Origin: Caldilineaceae bacterium
Lineage (GTDB): Bacteria > Chloroflexota > Anaerolineae > Caldilineales > Caldilineaceae
Assembly (NCBI GenBank): GCA_019637695.1
Contig: JAHBVG010000034.1
Span: forward strand, 1-58,836
Direction of reading: 5' to 3'
Length of the DNA stretch: 58,836 bases
Made by a program: the position numbers and the translations under genes. Below the pieces are notes generated by a model. That model saw only the letters and a list, made by a program, of their open reading frames with translations. It was not told where the DNA came from and did no database searches. This document shows positions 16,371 to 25,303 of this stretch, one piece after another (the first letter of the stretch is position 1; each line of letters begins with the position of its first letter).

Positions 16371-18896
16371 GTGACAAAGTCTTTTGCAGAGAAGTCGAGT
16401 CCGATTTCATATCAATATTGGCAATCGATTTCAAGGAAGGCCCAACAGCGCGCCTTTGTCTTCCTCGCTGAACCCGCTGCTCTCTTTTCTAGCTACCAGG
16501 CGCATTGGTTACAGATCTATGCGGCGTTGGTAAGTTTCTTCGTGTTGGTGGGAGCTTCGTTGCTGCTGATTCAGGTAGGGTTCCTGAACAGTGATATCCA
16601 TCATTTGATCCGCTATCTCTATCTACCGGTCATCATCCTTGCTGCGTATGTGCTGGATCAACGGATTGCCATCTGGCTGGCTATCTTTTGTACAGGGATC
16701 TATCTGCCCTTGTTGGTTCAACAGCTTACGAAGCATGGATTGACGCCGCACACCATTGAACTCTGCGCGCTGCTTTTTTCGTACAACATTATTGCTGTTG
16801 TCACCTCAACAATGACGGCCTTTGGCCGCGATCACTGGCGGCTGTCGAATATGATCGAGGGCTTTGAGCGGGTTTTCAAACAGGCTTTTGATCTGACAAA
16901 AGTGCCCTTGTGGATCTTAGAGAGCGGCATTCACCTGACAAATGCCAGGGCTGGGGAGATCTACCTGGCCCAATCCGATGAAATGGACCCTTCCTCTACA
17001 CTCACCAGCGCCGAGTTGGATAGTCTGGCGCGGTGGGCCTTAGAACAGGATCAGATCATCAACTTATCTCACATCTACCAGGACCCGCGACTGGCAATTG
17101 TCCAATCCTACCGCAGTGAAAATGGGAATTTGCTCATTGTGCCGTTGGCGACGCCGGCTGCACAAAAAGGTATCCTTGTGTTGTGGCGCGAAACCCACCA
17201 GTTCCGTCGCCGCGAAGAGGAGTTGATCCAATTGCTGGTATCGCGCGGCCATCTCGTCGTCGAAAATGCCCGGCTCCATGCCAGAACGGGCGATGCTCTG
17301 GCTCAGCGCGCTAACGAACTTTCCATTTTGCTTGATGTCAGCAATACCTTCGCCACCACATTGGATCTCGACAAATTGTTGGAGATTCTCTCTAACAAAT
17401 TAGTACAGATTACGGGAGCGGCAGGTTGTCAGATCTACCTTTTTGATCCTGACACGTCAACACTCACACGCCATCTCTCCAAATCCTCTTCTCAGACCAA
17501 TCAGGATTTACGTCGGCAGACCTTCAGCGCCGGGGATCTACCCTTCCACTACGAGGTGCTGCAAAAAGGCGCTTCCATTGTTGTCTATGCCACAGAAACC
17601 GATCAGAAAGTGACTGTCAAAGAACACGCTCTGATCTTCCCACAGGATCGATCTGTGGCGCTTTTCTTACCCTTGATCTTCCAGGAACGGACTTTTGGCC
17701 TGGCCGTCCTGACCCATGAAACCAGGCAGAATGGATTCTCGCCCGAAAAGATCCGCCTGGGTGAGGCTGTGGGCCGGGAAGCCGCGTTAGCCTTAAGCAA
17801 CGCATGGACCTATCACTCGCTGCAAGAAGCGCACCAACGCATTCAGTTGCTCATCGACAACGTGGCGGAAGGCGTCTTCAGCATTGACACCAACCGCATC
17901 ATCACGGAGTTCAACCCGGCCGCAGAGGAACTCACCGGCTATTCGGCTGCCTGCGCCAAAAGCTTACCTGTGGAGAAATTGATTGTCTGTGAAGAGCAAC
18001 GCTGCCCACTTTGCCGCAAGGATCTCTCCTTGCAAGACGCTGTCTGCTCTGGCGAGTTTGATTCGCCTTCGCACTGCAAAGCCTGGATTTTGCGCCATGA
18101 CGGCGAACGACGCCCGGTCAGCCTCAGCGTTTCGCCCTTGATGTCCGACGAGCAGCACGTCTCCGGCGCGGTGTCGGTTGTGCGCGATATCTCAAAAGAA
18201 GAAGAACTGGTACGTATGAAATCAGAATTTATTTCGCTGGTTTCTCACCAATTGCGCACACCGCTTACCAACATCAGCATCGCCGCCGAAATGCTCTTCA
18301 ATGTTCAATCGCCGCAAGAGGCCGACCTCAAACTTTTGCAGACGCTCAAGCAGCAGAGTATACGCCTGCGCCGTCTGGTGGATCAAGTGCTGTTGGCCTC
18401 GCGTCTGGAGCGCGGCCAACAGCACACAACAACAGCACTAGAGCCGCTGGTGCTGCGTCCATTGCTTGAAGAGACGCTGCAAATCTTCCGTTCACAGCAT
18501 CCATACATTTTATTTTTGCTCTCCCACCCCGAAGATTCTGTCTTCGTGCTGGGAGATCGCGTCTTGCTAGAGGTAACTTTAGAGAATTTGATCCAAAATG
18601 CGCTCGATCACGCGGGCGATCTCAGCCAGATCGAAGTATCGGTAACCATTCAAGATTCTACTGTGCTGATCTCTGTGGCCGATGACGGCGACGGCATCGC
18701 CGAAACAGAAAAAGATAGAATTTTTGATCCATTCCACAGCGGTGATGATATGGGCAAAAAGCGGCGCGGTTTTGGATTAGGTCTCTATTTAACGCGGATG
18801 GCAGTAGAAACACAGGGTGGGCAGATTTGGGTCGAGCCCAATACGGGGCGCGGCACTCGCTTTTGCTTCACCTTAAATGAGCTTTTAGGAGATTGA
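16371..18896 (+). CDS. Membrane-anchored sensor histidine kinase (GAF, PAS)
   Basis: The 841-residue kinase starts at GTG. Residues about 41-150 form membrane segments (LVSFFVLVGASLLLIQVGF and others). One or two GAF-type regions follow at about 160-280 and 305-455, then a PAS domain at about 480-600 with a Cys-rich insert (CEEQRCPLCRKD). The HisKA helix SEFISLVSHQLRTPLT has the phospho-acceptor His626. The ATPase carries NLIQNALDHA (N box), DDGDGIAETE (G1) and RRGFGLGLYL (G2). The Cys-x4-Cys-x2-Cys insert could bind metal or sense redox. The response regulator follows after 3 bp. Confidence 0.92.
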   Translation: MTKSFAEKSSPISYQYWQSISRKAQQRAFVFLAEPAALFSSYQAHWLQIYAALVSFFVLVGASLLLIQVGFLNSDIHHLIRYLYLPVIILAAYVLDQRIAIWLAIFCTGIYLPLLVQQLTKHGLTPHTIELCALLFSYNIIAVVTSTMTAFGRDHWRLSNMIEGFERVFKQAFDLTKVPLWILESGIHLTNARAGEIYLAQSDEMDPSSTLTSAELDSLARWALEQDQIINLSHIYQDPRLAIVQSYRSENGNLLIVPLATPAAQKGILVLWRETHQFRRREEELIQLLVSRGHLVVENARLHARTGDALAQRANELSILLDVSNTFATTLDLDKLLEILSNKLVQITGAAGCQIYLFDPDTSTLTRHLSKSSSQTNQDLRRQTFSAGDLPFHYEVLQKGASIVVYATETDQKVTVKEHALIFPQDRSVALFLPLIFQERTFGLAVLTHETRQNGFSPEKIRLGEAVGREAALALSNAWTYHSLQEAHQRIQLLIDNVAEGVFSIDTNRIITEFNPAAEELTGYSAACAKSLPVEKLIVCEEQRCPLCRKDLSLQDAVCSGEFDSPSHCKAWILRHDGERRPVSLSVSPLMSDEQHVSGAVSVVRDISKEEELVRMKSEFISLVSHQLRTPLTNISIAAEMLFNVQSPQEADLKLLQTLKQQSIRLRRLVDQVLLASRLERGQQHTTTALEPLVLRPLLEETLQIFRSQHPYILFLLSHPEDSVFVLGDRVLLEVTLENLIQNALDHAGDLSQIEVSVTIQDSTVLISVADDGDGIAETEKDRIFDPFHSGDDMGKKRRGFGLGLYLTRMAVETQGGQIWVEPNTGRGTRFCFTLNELLGD

Positions 18897-18899
18897 GCA

Positions 18900-19583
18900 G
18901 TGACGACTATCCTTTTGGTAGATAATGAAATAGAATTGTTGGATCTAATTGCCCAGCAACTGCGCAACAACAACTATAATGTCGTCACGGCGACGAATGG
19001 CGCAGATGCTTTGAAATTAGCCTTTCAAACCCAGCCGGATCTTGCCGTCTTGGATATTATGATGCCTGGCCTTGATGGTTTGACAATGTGCCGCCGGTTG
19101 CGCGAATTAACAGAAATCCCGATTATCATGCTCACGGCGCTTTCTGAGGAAAAGGTGGTGGTGCAAGCGCTGGAAGATGGCGCCGATGATTACATCACAA
19201 AGCCATTTGGGGGTGAAGAATTCGTTGCGCGCATCCGCGCTTCTCTGCGCCGTGCGCGCATGACCGGCCGCTCTCGTACACCGGTTATCGCCATCCACAA
19301 CGTTATTATCAACCTGGCCCGCCGTCAGGTCACAGTAGCGGGCGAAGTCATCGAACTGACGCCCACCGAGTTCAACCTGCTCGCCTGTTTGGCTAAACGC
19401 CAGGGAGAAGTAGTCTCGCATCGCACAATCTTGTACGAAGTATGGGGATCCGAATACGTTGATCAACTGGAATACCTGCGCATCTATGTAGGGCATCTGC
19501 GCAAAAAGATCGAAGCTGATCCAAAATCTCCGCGCATCCTGATGAACCAGCGCGGGGTTGGCTATTATCTCGCTGCATCCTAG
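18900..19583 (+). CDS. OmpR/PhoB-family response regulator
   Basis: The 227-residue protein has a receiver domain with phospho-acceptor Asp52 (LAVLDIMMPGLDG), the switch Thr in IIMLTA and the Lys in DYITKPF. A winged-helix output domain follows (ELTPTEFNLLACLAKRQGE, RIYVGHLRKKIE, RGVGYYL). The GTG at 18900 is immediately behind the kinase stop, so the two are cotranscribed and are most likely partners. The target genes are unknown; the downstream rho gene is in the same direction. Confidence 0.94.
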   Translation: MTTILLVDNEIELLDLIAQQLRNNNYNVVTATNGADALKLAFQTQPDLAVLDIMMPGLDGLTMCRRLRELTEIPIIMLTALSEEKVVVQALEDGADDYITKPFGGEEFVARIRASLRRARMTGRSRTPVIAIHNVIINLARRQVTVAGEVIELTPTEFNLLACLAKRQGEVVSHRTILYEVWGSEYVDQLEYLRIYVGHLRKKIEADPKSPRILMNQRGVGYYLAAS

Positions 19584-19605
19584 TCTTCAGCAGAATGAAA
19601 AGTTT

Positions 19606-20706
19606 ATGCCCCAATCCGTCAGTGGCGTGTTAGCGTGCCTCCCGCGCGGAGGTGGTTTTCTGCGCGACCCCTCGATTTCCTTTCAACCAGTGGACGATGA
19701 TCCCTTTGTACCCGCCCAACTTCAGCGCGAATATGGATTGGTGGAAGGCGCAACCGTACAGGGGACGATCCAGCCCGGCAAGAAAGGTCCACAACTTGTC
19801 GAGATCGAATCGATCTGCGGGCTGACGCCGGAGCAGTTTCGGGCGCGCACCCGTTTTGAGCGGTTGGTCGCTGTCAATCCAAGCCAGCGCTTTCGGCTAG
19901 GCGATAGTGGCGACGCGTCCATGCGCGTACTCGATCTGATCGCGCCCATCGGCAAAGGGACGCGTGGGCTGATCGTCGCCCCGCCCAAAGCAGGCAAGAC
20001 GCAGATCCTCGAAGGGATCGCCAACGCCATCCACGCTGCCGAACCAGAGACGCGCGTGATCCTCTTGCTTGTGGACGAACGCCCAGAGGAAGTCACCCAT
20101 TTTCGCCGTCATGTTCAAGGCGAAGTTCTAGCCAGTTCCAACGATCAGAGCCTTGACGCCCACATCAAACTGGCCGAGTTGACCATGGCCCACATCCGCT
20201 GCGAGTTGGAATGTGGTCGCCATGTCGTCGTCCTTGTGGATAGCATGACGAGGCTGGTGCGCGCCTTCAACTTGCAAGGAGCGGGCGCGCGCCGTACCCT
20301 CTCCGGCGGATTGGACGCCAAGGCGATGGAGATTCCGCGGCGATTTTTTGGGCTGGCGCGCGCCATTGAGAACGGCGGATCCGTGACTGTCCTCGGCACA
20401 GCGTTGATTGAGACCGGTTCGCGGCTCGATGATTATGTCTTTGAAGAGTTGAAAAGTACCGGCAACAGCGAGATCGTGCTGGATCGCTCGCTGGCCGAAG
20501 CGCGCATCTTCCCCGCCGTCAACATCCTCGCCAGCGGCACACGCAAAGAGGAACTCCTCTATAGCGAAGAAGAGACCCAACGCCTGATCGCCCTGCGCCG
20601 CTGGCTGTCCAAAGGAACCCCGAAGGCAGCGATGGTCGGTCTGCTCTCCCTGCTCGAAAAAGCCCCCACCAACGACGAACTCTTGCGGCGGATCAAACCG
20701 GCGTAA
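19606..20706 (+). CDS. rho: Short transcription termination factor Rho
   Basis: The 366-residue protein is a Rho ATPase lacking the usual N-terminal Rho_N helical domain. It begins directly with the cold-shock-like RNA-binding part (GVLACLPRGGGFLRDP). Walker A is GLIVAPPKAGKTQ, Walker B is VVVLVDSMTRLVRAFN, the Q-loop is TLSGGLDAKAM, and the C-terminal SGTRKEELL is conserved. Rho hexamers thread RNA and release transcripts. The ATG at 19606 is preferred to an in-frame TTG at 19558 that overlaps the regulator gene. It is 22 bp after the response regulator. It may be the only Rho of the cell or an extra copy; the window cannot tell. Confidence 0.92.
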   Translation: MPQSVSGVLACLPRGGGFLRDPSISFQPVDDDPFVPAQLQREYGLVEGATVQGTIQPGKKGPQLVEIESICGLTPEQFRARTRFERLVAVNPSQRFRLGDSGDASMRVLDLIAPIGKGTRGLIVAPPKAGKTQILEGIANAIHAAEPETRVILLLVDERPEEVTHFRRHVQGEVLASSNDQSLDAHIKLAELTMAHIRCELECGRHVVVLVDSMTRLVRAFNLQGAGARRTLSGGLDAKAMEIPRRFFGLARAIENGGSVTVLGTALIETGSRLDDYVFEELKSTGNSEIVLDRSLAEARIFPAVNILASGTRKEELLYSEEETQRLIALRRWLSKGTPKAAMVGLLSLLEKAPTNDELLRRIKPA

Positions 20707-20717
20707 TTTTCAGAACC
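20680..20717 (+). repeat. Direct repeat, copy 1 (3-prime end of rho)
   Basis: A 38-bp sequence covering the last codons and stop of rho, up to TTTTCAGAACC, is repeated exactly at 20753-20790, 73 bp further on. Confidence 0.85.
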
Positions 20718-20752
20718 TATTGTCACGGCGGGCAACAAGACGAATCCCTTCA

Positions 20753-20790
20753 CTCTTGCGGCGGATCAAACCGGCGTAATTTTCAGAACC
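20753..20790 (+). repeat. Direct repeat, copy 2 (downstream of rho)
   Basis: This is an identical second copy of the 38 bp at 20680-20717, now non-coding. It looks like a recent tandem duplication of the rho 3-prime end with 35 bp of other sequence between the copies. Confidence 0.85.
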
Positions 20791-20905
20791 CCTCCCCCGC
20801 CCTCCCCGTAGGAAAAACACAGGGGGGAGCCGTTGGCGCGCAGAGGGGATGATTCTTCATTGGTTATTCTTGCGTACGACCGCTTCCCTGTACGCGTCAA
20901 CAGTC

Positions 20906-20932
20906 CTCCCCCCGTCAAAAGCACGGGGGGAG
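20906..20932. repeat. CTCCCCCCGT hairpin
   Basis: CTCCCCCCGT and ACGGGGGGAG form a perfect 10-bp stem over a 7-nt loop. Related C-rich/G-rich pieces occur at about 20788-20835 in the same gap, so a degenerate repeat cluster fills the space between rho and the serine hydrolase. Confidence 0.7.
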
Positions 20933-21049
20933 TTAGAGGGGGATAAACTGGCTACCCCGCCCAATCGGGTGTACGATACAGGGGATTCTTTTCATTCCAC
21001 CCGACTGCGGATAGCTCCCACACGCAGTCCCTCTATGGAGGAGACGTTT

Positions 21050-22492
21050 ATGACGCTTGAACGAACCACCGCATTGGTGCGTACATCCCCAGAGGCGCAG
21101 GGGATATCTTCGTCGGCTATTCTCACCTTTGTGGATGTCGCCGACCGCACGCTGCGCCATCTTCATAGCTTTATGCTGCTACGCCACGGCGCGGTGATCG
21201 CCGAGGGTTGGTGGTCGCCTTATGCCCCCCAATATCCACACGTGCTTTTCTCGCTGAGCAAGAGTTTCGCATCTACCGCCGTGGGGCTGGCCGTGGCCGA
21301 GGGCCGGTTGAGTGTGGATGATCGGGTGATCGACTTTTTCCTCGACGAGACGCCTGCCGAAATCAGCGACAATCTGGCAGCGATGCGCATACACCACCTG
21401 CTGTCGATGAACACCGGTCACGCCGAAGACGTCACCGGAGCGCTTTGGGAACGCAAAGATGGCAATTGGGCAGCGGCCTTTTTAGCGCAGCCAGTGGCCC
21501 ACCAACCTGGTACCTACTTTGTCTACAACAGCGCCGCCACTTACATGCTCTCGGCGATTGTGCAAAAGTTGACCGGCCAAACCCTGATCGAGTATCTCAC
21601 CCCGCGCCTCTTCCGCCCCCTTGGGATCGAGAACCCCTTCTGGGAAAGCTGCCCGCGCGGGATCAATGTGGGCGGTTGGGGACTCAACATCACCACCGAG
21701 GATATCGCCCGCTTCGGCCAGCTTTATCTGCAACGCGGCGAATGGCACGGTCAGCAGTTGGTCCCCGCGGCGTGGGTGGATGAAGCTACCTCCGCCCACA
21801 GCGACAACAGTCGCAACGAAAACCCCGACTGGGCGCAGGGCTATGGATACCAGTTCTGGCGCTGTCGCCACAACGCCTACCGCGGGGATGGCGCATTCGG
21901 CCAGTTCTGCGTTGTCCTCCCCGAACACGATGCGGTGATCGCCATCACCGCTGGGATCGGCAACATGCAATCCGTCCTCGATCTGGTCTGGGAACATCTG
22001 CTGCCTGCCTTCCGCGCCGAGACTCTGCCCGAAAATCCAGCCGCGGCGGATGCATTGCGCGGCAAGTTAGGATCGTTGGCGCTGCCCACATTGAGCGGAG
22101 ACGCATCCTCGCCCCTCGCGCCTCGCGTCTCCGGCAAGGTCTATCAGATCGACGCCAACGAGGCCAAGATCGAAACCATTTCGCTCGACTTCGGCGCGGA
22201 TGAAACCATCTTCACAATGCGCAACGAACTGGGTGAGCATCGAGTGGCTTGTGGATACGGAACCCTGCGCCACGGCGTCACCGAGATGAACGGGCGCGGT
22301 CGGCAGCGGGTGGCAGCCAGCGGCGCGTGGACAGCCGACGATCTCTACAGCATGAGGCTCTATTTCTACGAAACGCCCTTCTACCTCAGCATTGACTGCC
22401 GCTTCGAGGATGATCGTATCAGCGTACGCTTTGAGCGGAACGTCGATTTCGGCCCGACGGAGCGTCCATTGTTGACGGGGAAGCAAAAATAG
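21050..22492 (+). CDS. Serine hydrolase, beta-lactamase/class C family
   Basis: The 480-residue protein shows the penicillin-binding SxxK motif in LFSLSKSFAST and the Tyr motif in FVYNSAATYMLSAIV. Such proteins act as esterases, amidases or D-peptidases. The ATG at 21050 stands 6 bp behind GGAGGAG and is preferred to the ATG at 21035. No signal peptide is seen, which points to a cytoplasmic enzyme. Beyond about residue 340 is a C-terminal beta-rich extension. A 9-bp perfect inverted repeat with a CCTCGCGCCTCGC loop lies inside it at 22096-22133, encoding GDASSPLAPRVSG, and may be a repeat inserted in frame. Confidence 0.85.
   Translation: MTLERTTALVRTSPEAQGISSSAILTFVDVADRTLRHLHSFMLLRHGAVIAEGWWSPYAPQYPHVLFSLSKSFASTAVGLAVAEGRLSVDDRVIDFFLDETPAEISDNLAAMRIHHLLSMNTGHAEDVTGALWERKDGNWAAAFLAQPVAHQPGTYFVYNSAATYMLSAIVQKLTGQTLIEYLTPRLFRPLGIENPFWESCPRGINVGGWGLNITTEDIARFGQLYLQRGEWHGQQLVPAAWVDEATSAHSDNSRNENPDWAQGYGYQFWRCRHNAYRGDGAFGQFCVVLPEHDAVIAITAGIGNMQSVLDLVWEHLLPAFRAETLPENPAAADALRGKLGSLALPTLSGDASSPLAPRVSGKVYQIDANEAKIETISLDFGADETIFTMRNELGEHRVACGYGTLRHGVTEMNGRGRQRVAASGAWTADDLYSMRLYFYETPFYLSIDCRFEDDRISVRFERNVDFGPTERPLLTGKQK
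22096..22133 (+). repeat. Candidate in-frame palindromic repeat in the serine hydrolase gene
   Basis: CGGAGACGC and GCGTCTCCG form a perfect 9-bp inverted repeat around a CCTCGC-repeated loop, within the coding sequence and without breaking the frame. Confidence 0.5.
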
Positions 22493-22557
22493 GGATTGGT
22501 GACTGGGGATTGGTGACTGGGAGTGCTTTCTCCCCAGTCACCAATCCCCAGTCACCC
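22493..22557. repeat. GATTGGTGACTGGGG hairpin repeat
   Basis: GGGATTGGTGACTGGG is mirrored by CCCAGTCACCAATCCC. This is a standard member of the dispersed family, between serine hydrolase and epimerase genes. Confidence 0.8.
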
Positions 22558-22590
22558 TTTTCAGAGATTATTCTCAAGGAGACCTACATC

Positions 22591-23580
22591 ATGAAAGTTC
22601 TCTTCATCGGCGGCACGGGGATCATCAGTTCCGCCTGTTCGCAGCTTGCGTTGGATCGGGGCATTGATCTCTATCTACTTAATCGGGGGCAGAGTTCGCG
22701 GCCTGTGCCAGCGGGGGCGAAGGTGCTGCATGGGGACATCCGCGAGCCGGAATCCGTGCGGCAGGCGTTGGGCGATCACCGCTTTGATGCCGTCGTCAAT
22801 TGGATCGCGTTCACGCCCGAACATGTGGAAACCGATCTCGATCTCTTCCGTGGGCGCACCCGGCAATACATCTTCATCAGTTCGGCCTCCGCCTATCAGA
22901 CGCCGCCCGAAACCGTGCCTGTTGTCGAATCCGCGCCCTTGCGCAACCCCTATTGGCTTTACTCTCGCAATAAGATCGCCTGCGAGGATCGCCTCACCCG
23001 CGCCTACCGCGAGGAAGGCTTCCCCATGACGATTGTGCGCCCATCGCACACCTATGATCGCACCTTGCTGCCCATGACCGGTGGATGGACGACGGTGGCG
23101 CGTATGCGTCAGGGCAAAAAGGTCATCGTCCACGGGGATGGCACATCACTGTGGACGATGACCCATCACCGCGATTTTGCCAAAGGCTTCGTGGGGCTGC
23201 TGGGCAACCATCATGCTTTGGGCGAAGTCTTCCACATTACGTCAGATGAATGGCTGAGTTGGAATCAGATCTACGAACTTGTGGCGCGAGCTGCCGGCGT
23301 GGAAGCGCAACTTGTCCATGTGCCGTCGGCGTTGATCGCGGCTTTCGACGCCAACATTGGCGCTGGACTGCTGGGGGATAAGGCGCACAGCATGATCTTC
23401 GACAACAGCAAGATCAAGCGCGTGGTCCCTGACTTTGTGGCGACTATCCCCTTTGCCCGTGGCGCCGAGGAGATCATCGCTTGGTACGACGCCAACCCGG
23501 ATCGGCAGATCGTCAACGAGCAGATGGATCAACTCATGGATCGCATTATCGCTGCGTACGAGTCGATCTGGCCGCAGTGA
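22591..23580 (+). CDS. NAD(P)-dependent epimerase/dehydratase (extended SDR)
   Basis: The 329-residue protein begins with the Rossmann loop MKVLFIGGTGIIS (GGTGxxS variant). It carries the substrate-side elements YIFISSASAY and NPYWLYSRNKIACE, the latter giving the YxxxK catalytic pair. The ATG at 22591 follows AAGGAGA; a longer form would start inside the repeat and is rejected. The closest type I recognise is the NAD-dependent epimerase family acting on sugar nucleotides or on isoflavone-like substrates, so the substrate is open. Confidence 0.85.
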   Translation: MKVLFIGGTGIISSACSQLALDRGIDLYLLNRGQSSRPVPAGAKVLHGDIREPESVRQALGDHRFDAVVNWIAFTPEHVETDLDLFRGRTRQYIFISSASAYQTPPETVPVVESAPLRNPYWLYSRNKIACEDRLTRAYREEGFPMTIVRPSHTYDRTLLPMTGGWTTVARMRQGKKVIVHGDGTSLWTMTHHRDFAKGFVGLLGNHHALGEVFHITSDEWLSWNQIYELVARAAGVEAQLVHVPSALIAAFDANIGAGLLGDKAHSMIFDNSKIKRVVPDFVATIPFARGAEEIIAWYDANPDRQIVNEQMDQLMDRIIAAYESIWPQ

Positions 23581-23584
23581 AGAA

Positions 23585-23641
23585 GGTGATAGGTGATTGG
23601 TGACTGGTGATTGGGTAAAGATCACCAATCACCTATCACCA
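23585..23641. repeat. Hairpin repeat containing the M20 peptidase stop codon
   Basis: GGTGATAGGTGATTGGTG pairs with CACCAATCACCTATCACC. The stop codon of the minus-strand gene (23629-23631) lies inside the right arm, so the last codons of that gene come from the repeat. Confidence 0.8.
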
Positions 23642-24753
23642 CAGACCTCTGCAATCATCTCAGCATAGACCTCCACACTCTGCCTCAACTGCGCCACGTC
23701 GATCCATTCGCCCAGGGTGTGGGCCTGATCGATGTTCCCTGGGCCGAGAACAACAGTCTGCATGTACTCCTTGTAGAGGATCGCCTCGGTGCCAAAGGGA
23801 ACGGTGACGGCGTGGTCCACACCGCTGGCCTGGCAGGCCAATCTCACAATCGGGGAATCGGGCGGGGTGGCGAAGGGATCGAGGGTGTAATAGTCCACCT
23901 CCAAATTGTGCGCCCTGGCGCGGTCGATCACCAATTGGATGGCTTCTTCGTAGTGGGCGCCGGGCATACTTCGCAACCCGACAACGGCCACCGTCCTCGC
24001 TGCGGTGACGTTGGCCTTGGTGCCGCCGTCGTCGATAGTCAGGTTAAAGCCGTTGGTGGGGGGATCGAATTCGGGGTTCATAAAATATTCGTCGCTGCGG
24101 AAGCGCCCGGCCAGTTCCGCCATTTCGGCCAAAAAGGGCGCGATGAGGAAGTTGGCCGAGATCCCCTTGTCCGTGCTGGTGTGGGCAGCGACCCCGTGCG
24201 CGGTCACGGCGATACGCGCTCCGCCTTTGTGCGCGTAGACCGGGATCAGTTGGGTCGGCTCGGCCACGACGCCATATTGGGGCCAGCCACCCTGGAAGAT
24301 CTGCGACTCGGCCAGGATCTGGCGGGCGCCGCCGTAGCCCTGTTCCTCATCCGCGGTGATGGCGATGAAGAGAGGATGGCGCAGATCGGCAGCGTCCACG
24401 CGGGCTGCGGCAGCGATGGTCGCCGCCAATGGACCCTTCATGTCGCAACTTCCACGCCCATAGAGTCGTCCATCGGTCAGTTGCGGGTCGAGCGGATCCC
24501 AGCCTGCGCCGCCCGGCACAGTATCCGAATGAGAGAAGAGGCAGAGTCCGCCGGAGCCTTCTCCCTTCTTCGCCACCAGACTCACCTTCTCCACGCCATT
24601 GGCATCCCGGTACGAAAGATGCTCCACATCAAAGCCGATCCGCTCCAATAGCGTCGCCAAAAATATGGAGATCCCCGCGTTGCTCTGCTGGCTCTCCGAC
24701 GGCATCCTTACCAGATCCTGCGTCAGTTTCACAACATCGATCTGCTCGCTCAC
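23629..24753 (-). CDS. M20-family metallopeptidase (ArgE/DapE-like)
   Basis: The 374-residue enzyme has the M20 metal sites LFSHSDTVPG, GRGSCDMKGPLA and ITADEEQGYGG, and the dimerisation domain with GVAAHTS. It hydrolyses N-acyl amino acids or small peptides with two zinc ions; acetylornithine deacetylase (ArgE) is the nearest recognised relative, though no arginine genes are nearby. The ATG at 24753 fits the family start. The stop lies within a hairpin repeat, so the final residues CGDR are repeat-encoded. Confidence 0.88.
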   Translation of the reverse strand: MSEQIDVVKLTQDLVRMPSESQQSNAGISIFLATLLERIGFDVEHLSYRDANGVEKVSLVAKKGEGSGGLCLFSHSDTVPGGAGWDPLDPQLTDGRLYGRGSCDMKGPLAATIAAAARVDAADLRHPLFIAITADEEQGYGGARQILAESQIFQGGWPQYGVVAEPTQLIPVYAHKGGARIAVTAHGVAAHTSTDKGISANFLIAPFLAEMAELAGRFRSDEYFMNPEFDPPTNGFNLTIDDGGTKANVTAARTVAVVGLRSMPGAHYEEAIQLVIDRARAHNLEVDYYTLDPFATPPDSPIVRLACQASGVDHAVTVPFGTEAILYKEYMQTVVLGPGNIDQAHTLGEWIDVAQLRQSVEVYAEMIAEVCGDR

Positions 24754-24844
24754 AGTTTGTAAACTCCTGATGATGGTTTCGGTAGGGTTTCAATTTAACG
24801 CAAAGGCGCAAAGAAGCAAAGGCGGAGAAGACAGAGGATGAAGG

Positions 24845-24957
24845 GCGAACGTTCTGGTGACAGGTTTGCAGGCTGCAGGTTGCAAGTGGCCGACGAAGCC
24901 ACTTTGCCGTCTGCCGTCGCGGTCCGCTGTCTGCTGTCTGCTGTCTGTTATAATTGG
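24845..24957. repeat. CTGCAGGTTGC / CTGTCTGCTGTCTGC repeat
   Basis: GCAGGCTGCAGGTTGCAAGTGG is followed by CCACTTTGCCGTCTGCCG and tandem CTGTCTGCTGT units. It is a degraded dispersed repeat in the gap before the guaB relic. Confidence 0.5.
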
Positions 24958-25005
24958 ATAGATAGACTCGTTCCGCTACCCTGCAAGGCGAAGTATTGAG
25001 GTGCT

Positions 25006-25267
25006 ATTATCAAAATCCGCCCAACCAAAGGGCTTACTTTCGACGATGTGCTGCTTGCGCCCAGGCGTTCGCCCGTGTCATTGCGCAGCGCCGTGGTCCC
25101 CTATCGCGGCCATGTGCGCGAGATCCTTTACCAGTTGGTGGGCTGCGCTCCGCTCTCAGCTACGGCGGCGCCTTCACCATTGCAGAAATGCAGGAAGAGT
25201 CCGAATTCATCGAGATCACACCGGCGGGCGTCCGCGAAAGTGGATCGCACGACGTGAGCAGAATTTG
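25006..25267 (+). pseudogene. guaB: Internally deleted guaB (IMP dehydrogenase) relic
   Basis: The first 24 or so codons read [20 protein letters not shown], the N-terminus of IMP dehydrogenase. After SPVSLRSA the frame continues with [17 protein letters not shown], which belongs to the C-terminal end of the same enzyme. A shift then moves to another frame giving [20 protein letters not shown] and [14 protein letters not shown], the normal C-terminus. The shift fits loss of one GGGC from a tandem GGGCGGGC. Thus about 80% of the gene was deleted and the rest is frameshifted. It cannot make active enzyme. GH1 begins 37 bp downstream. Confidence 0.85.
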
Positions 25268-25303
25268 AATCCATCCAACAACCCTCAAAACGGAGTATTC
25301 TTT

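Noticed and set aside
23611..24651. Plus-strand frame of 346 codons
   Set aside because: It is antisense to the M20 peptidase and reads as a mirror of its codon bias.
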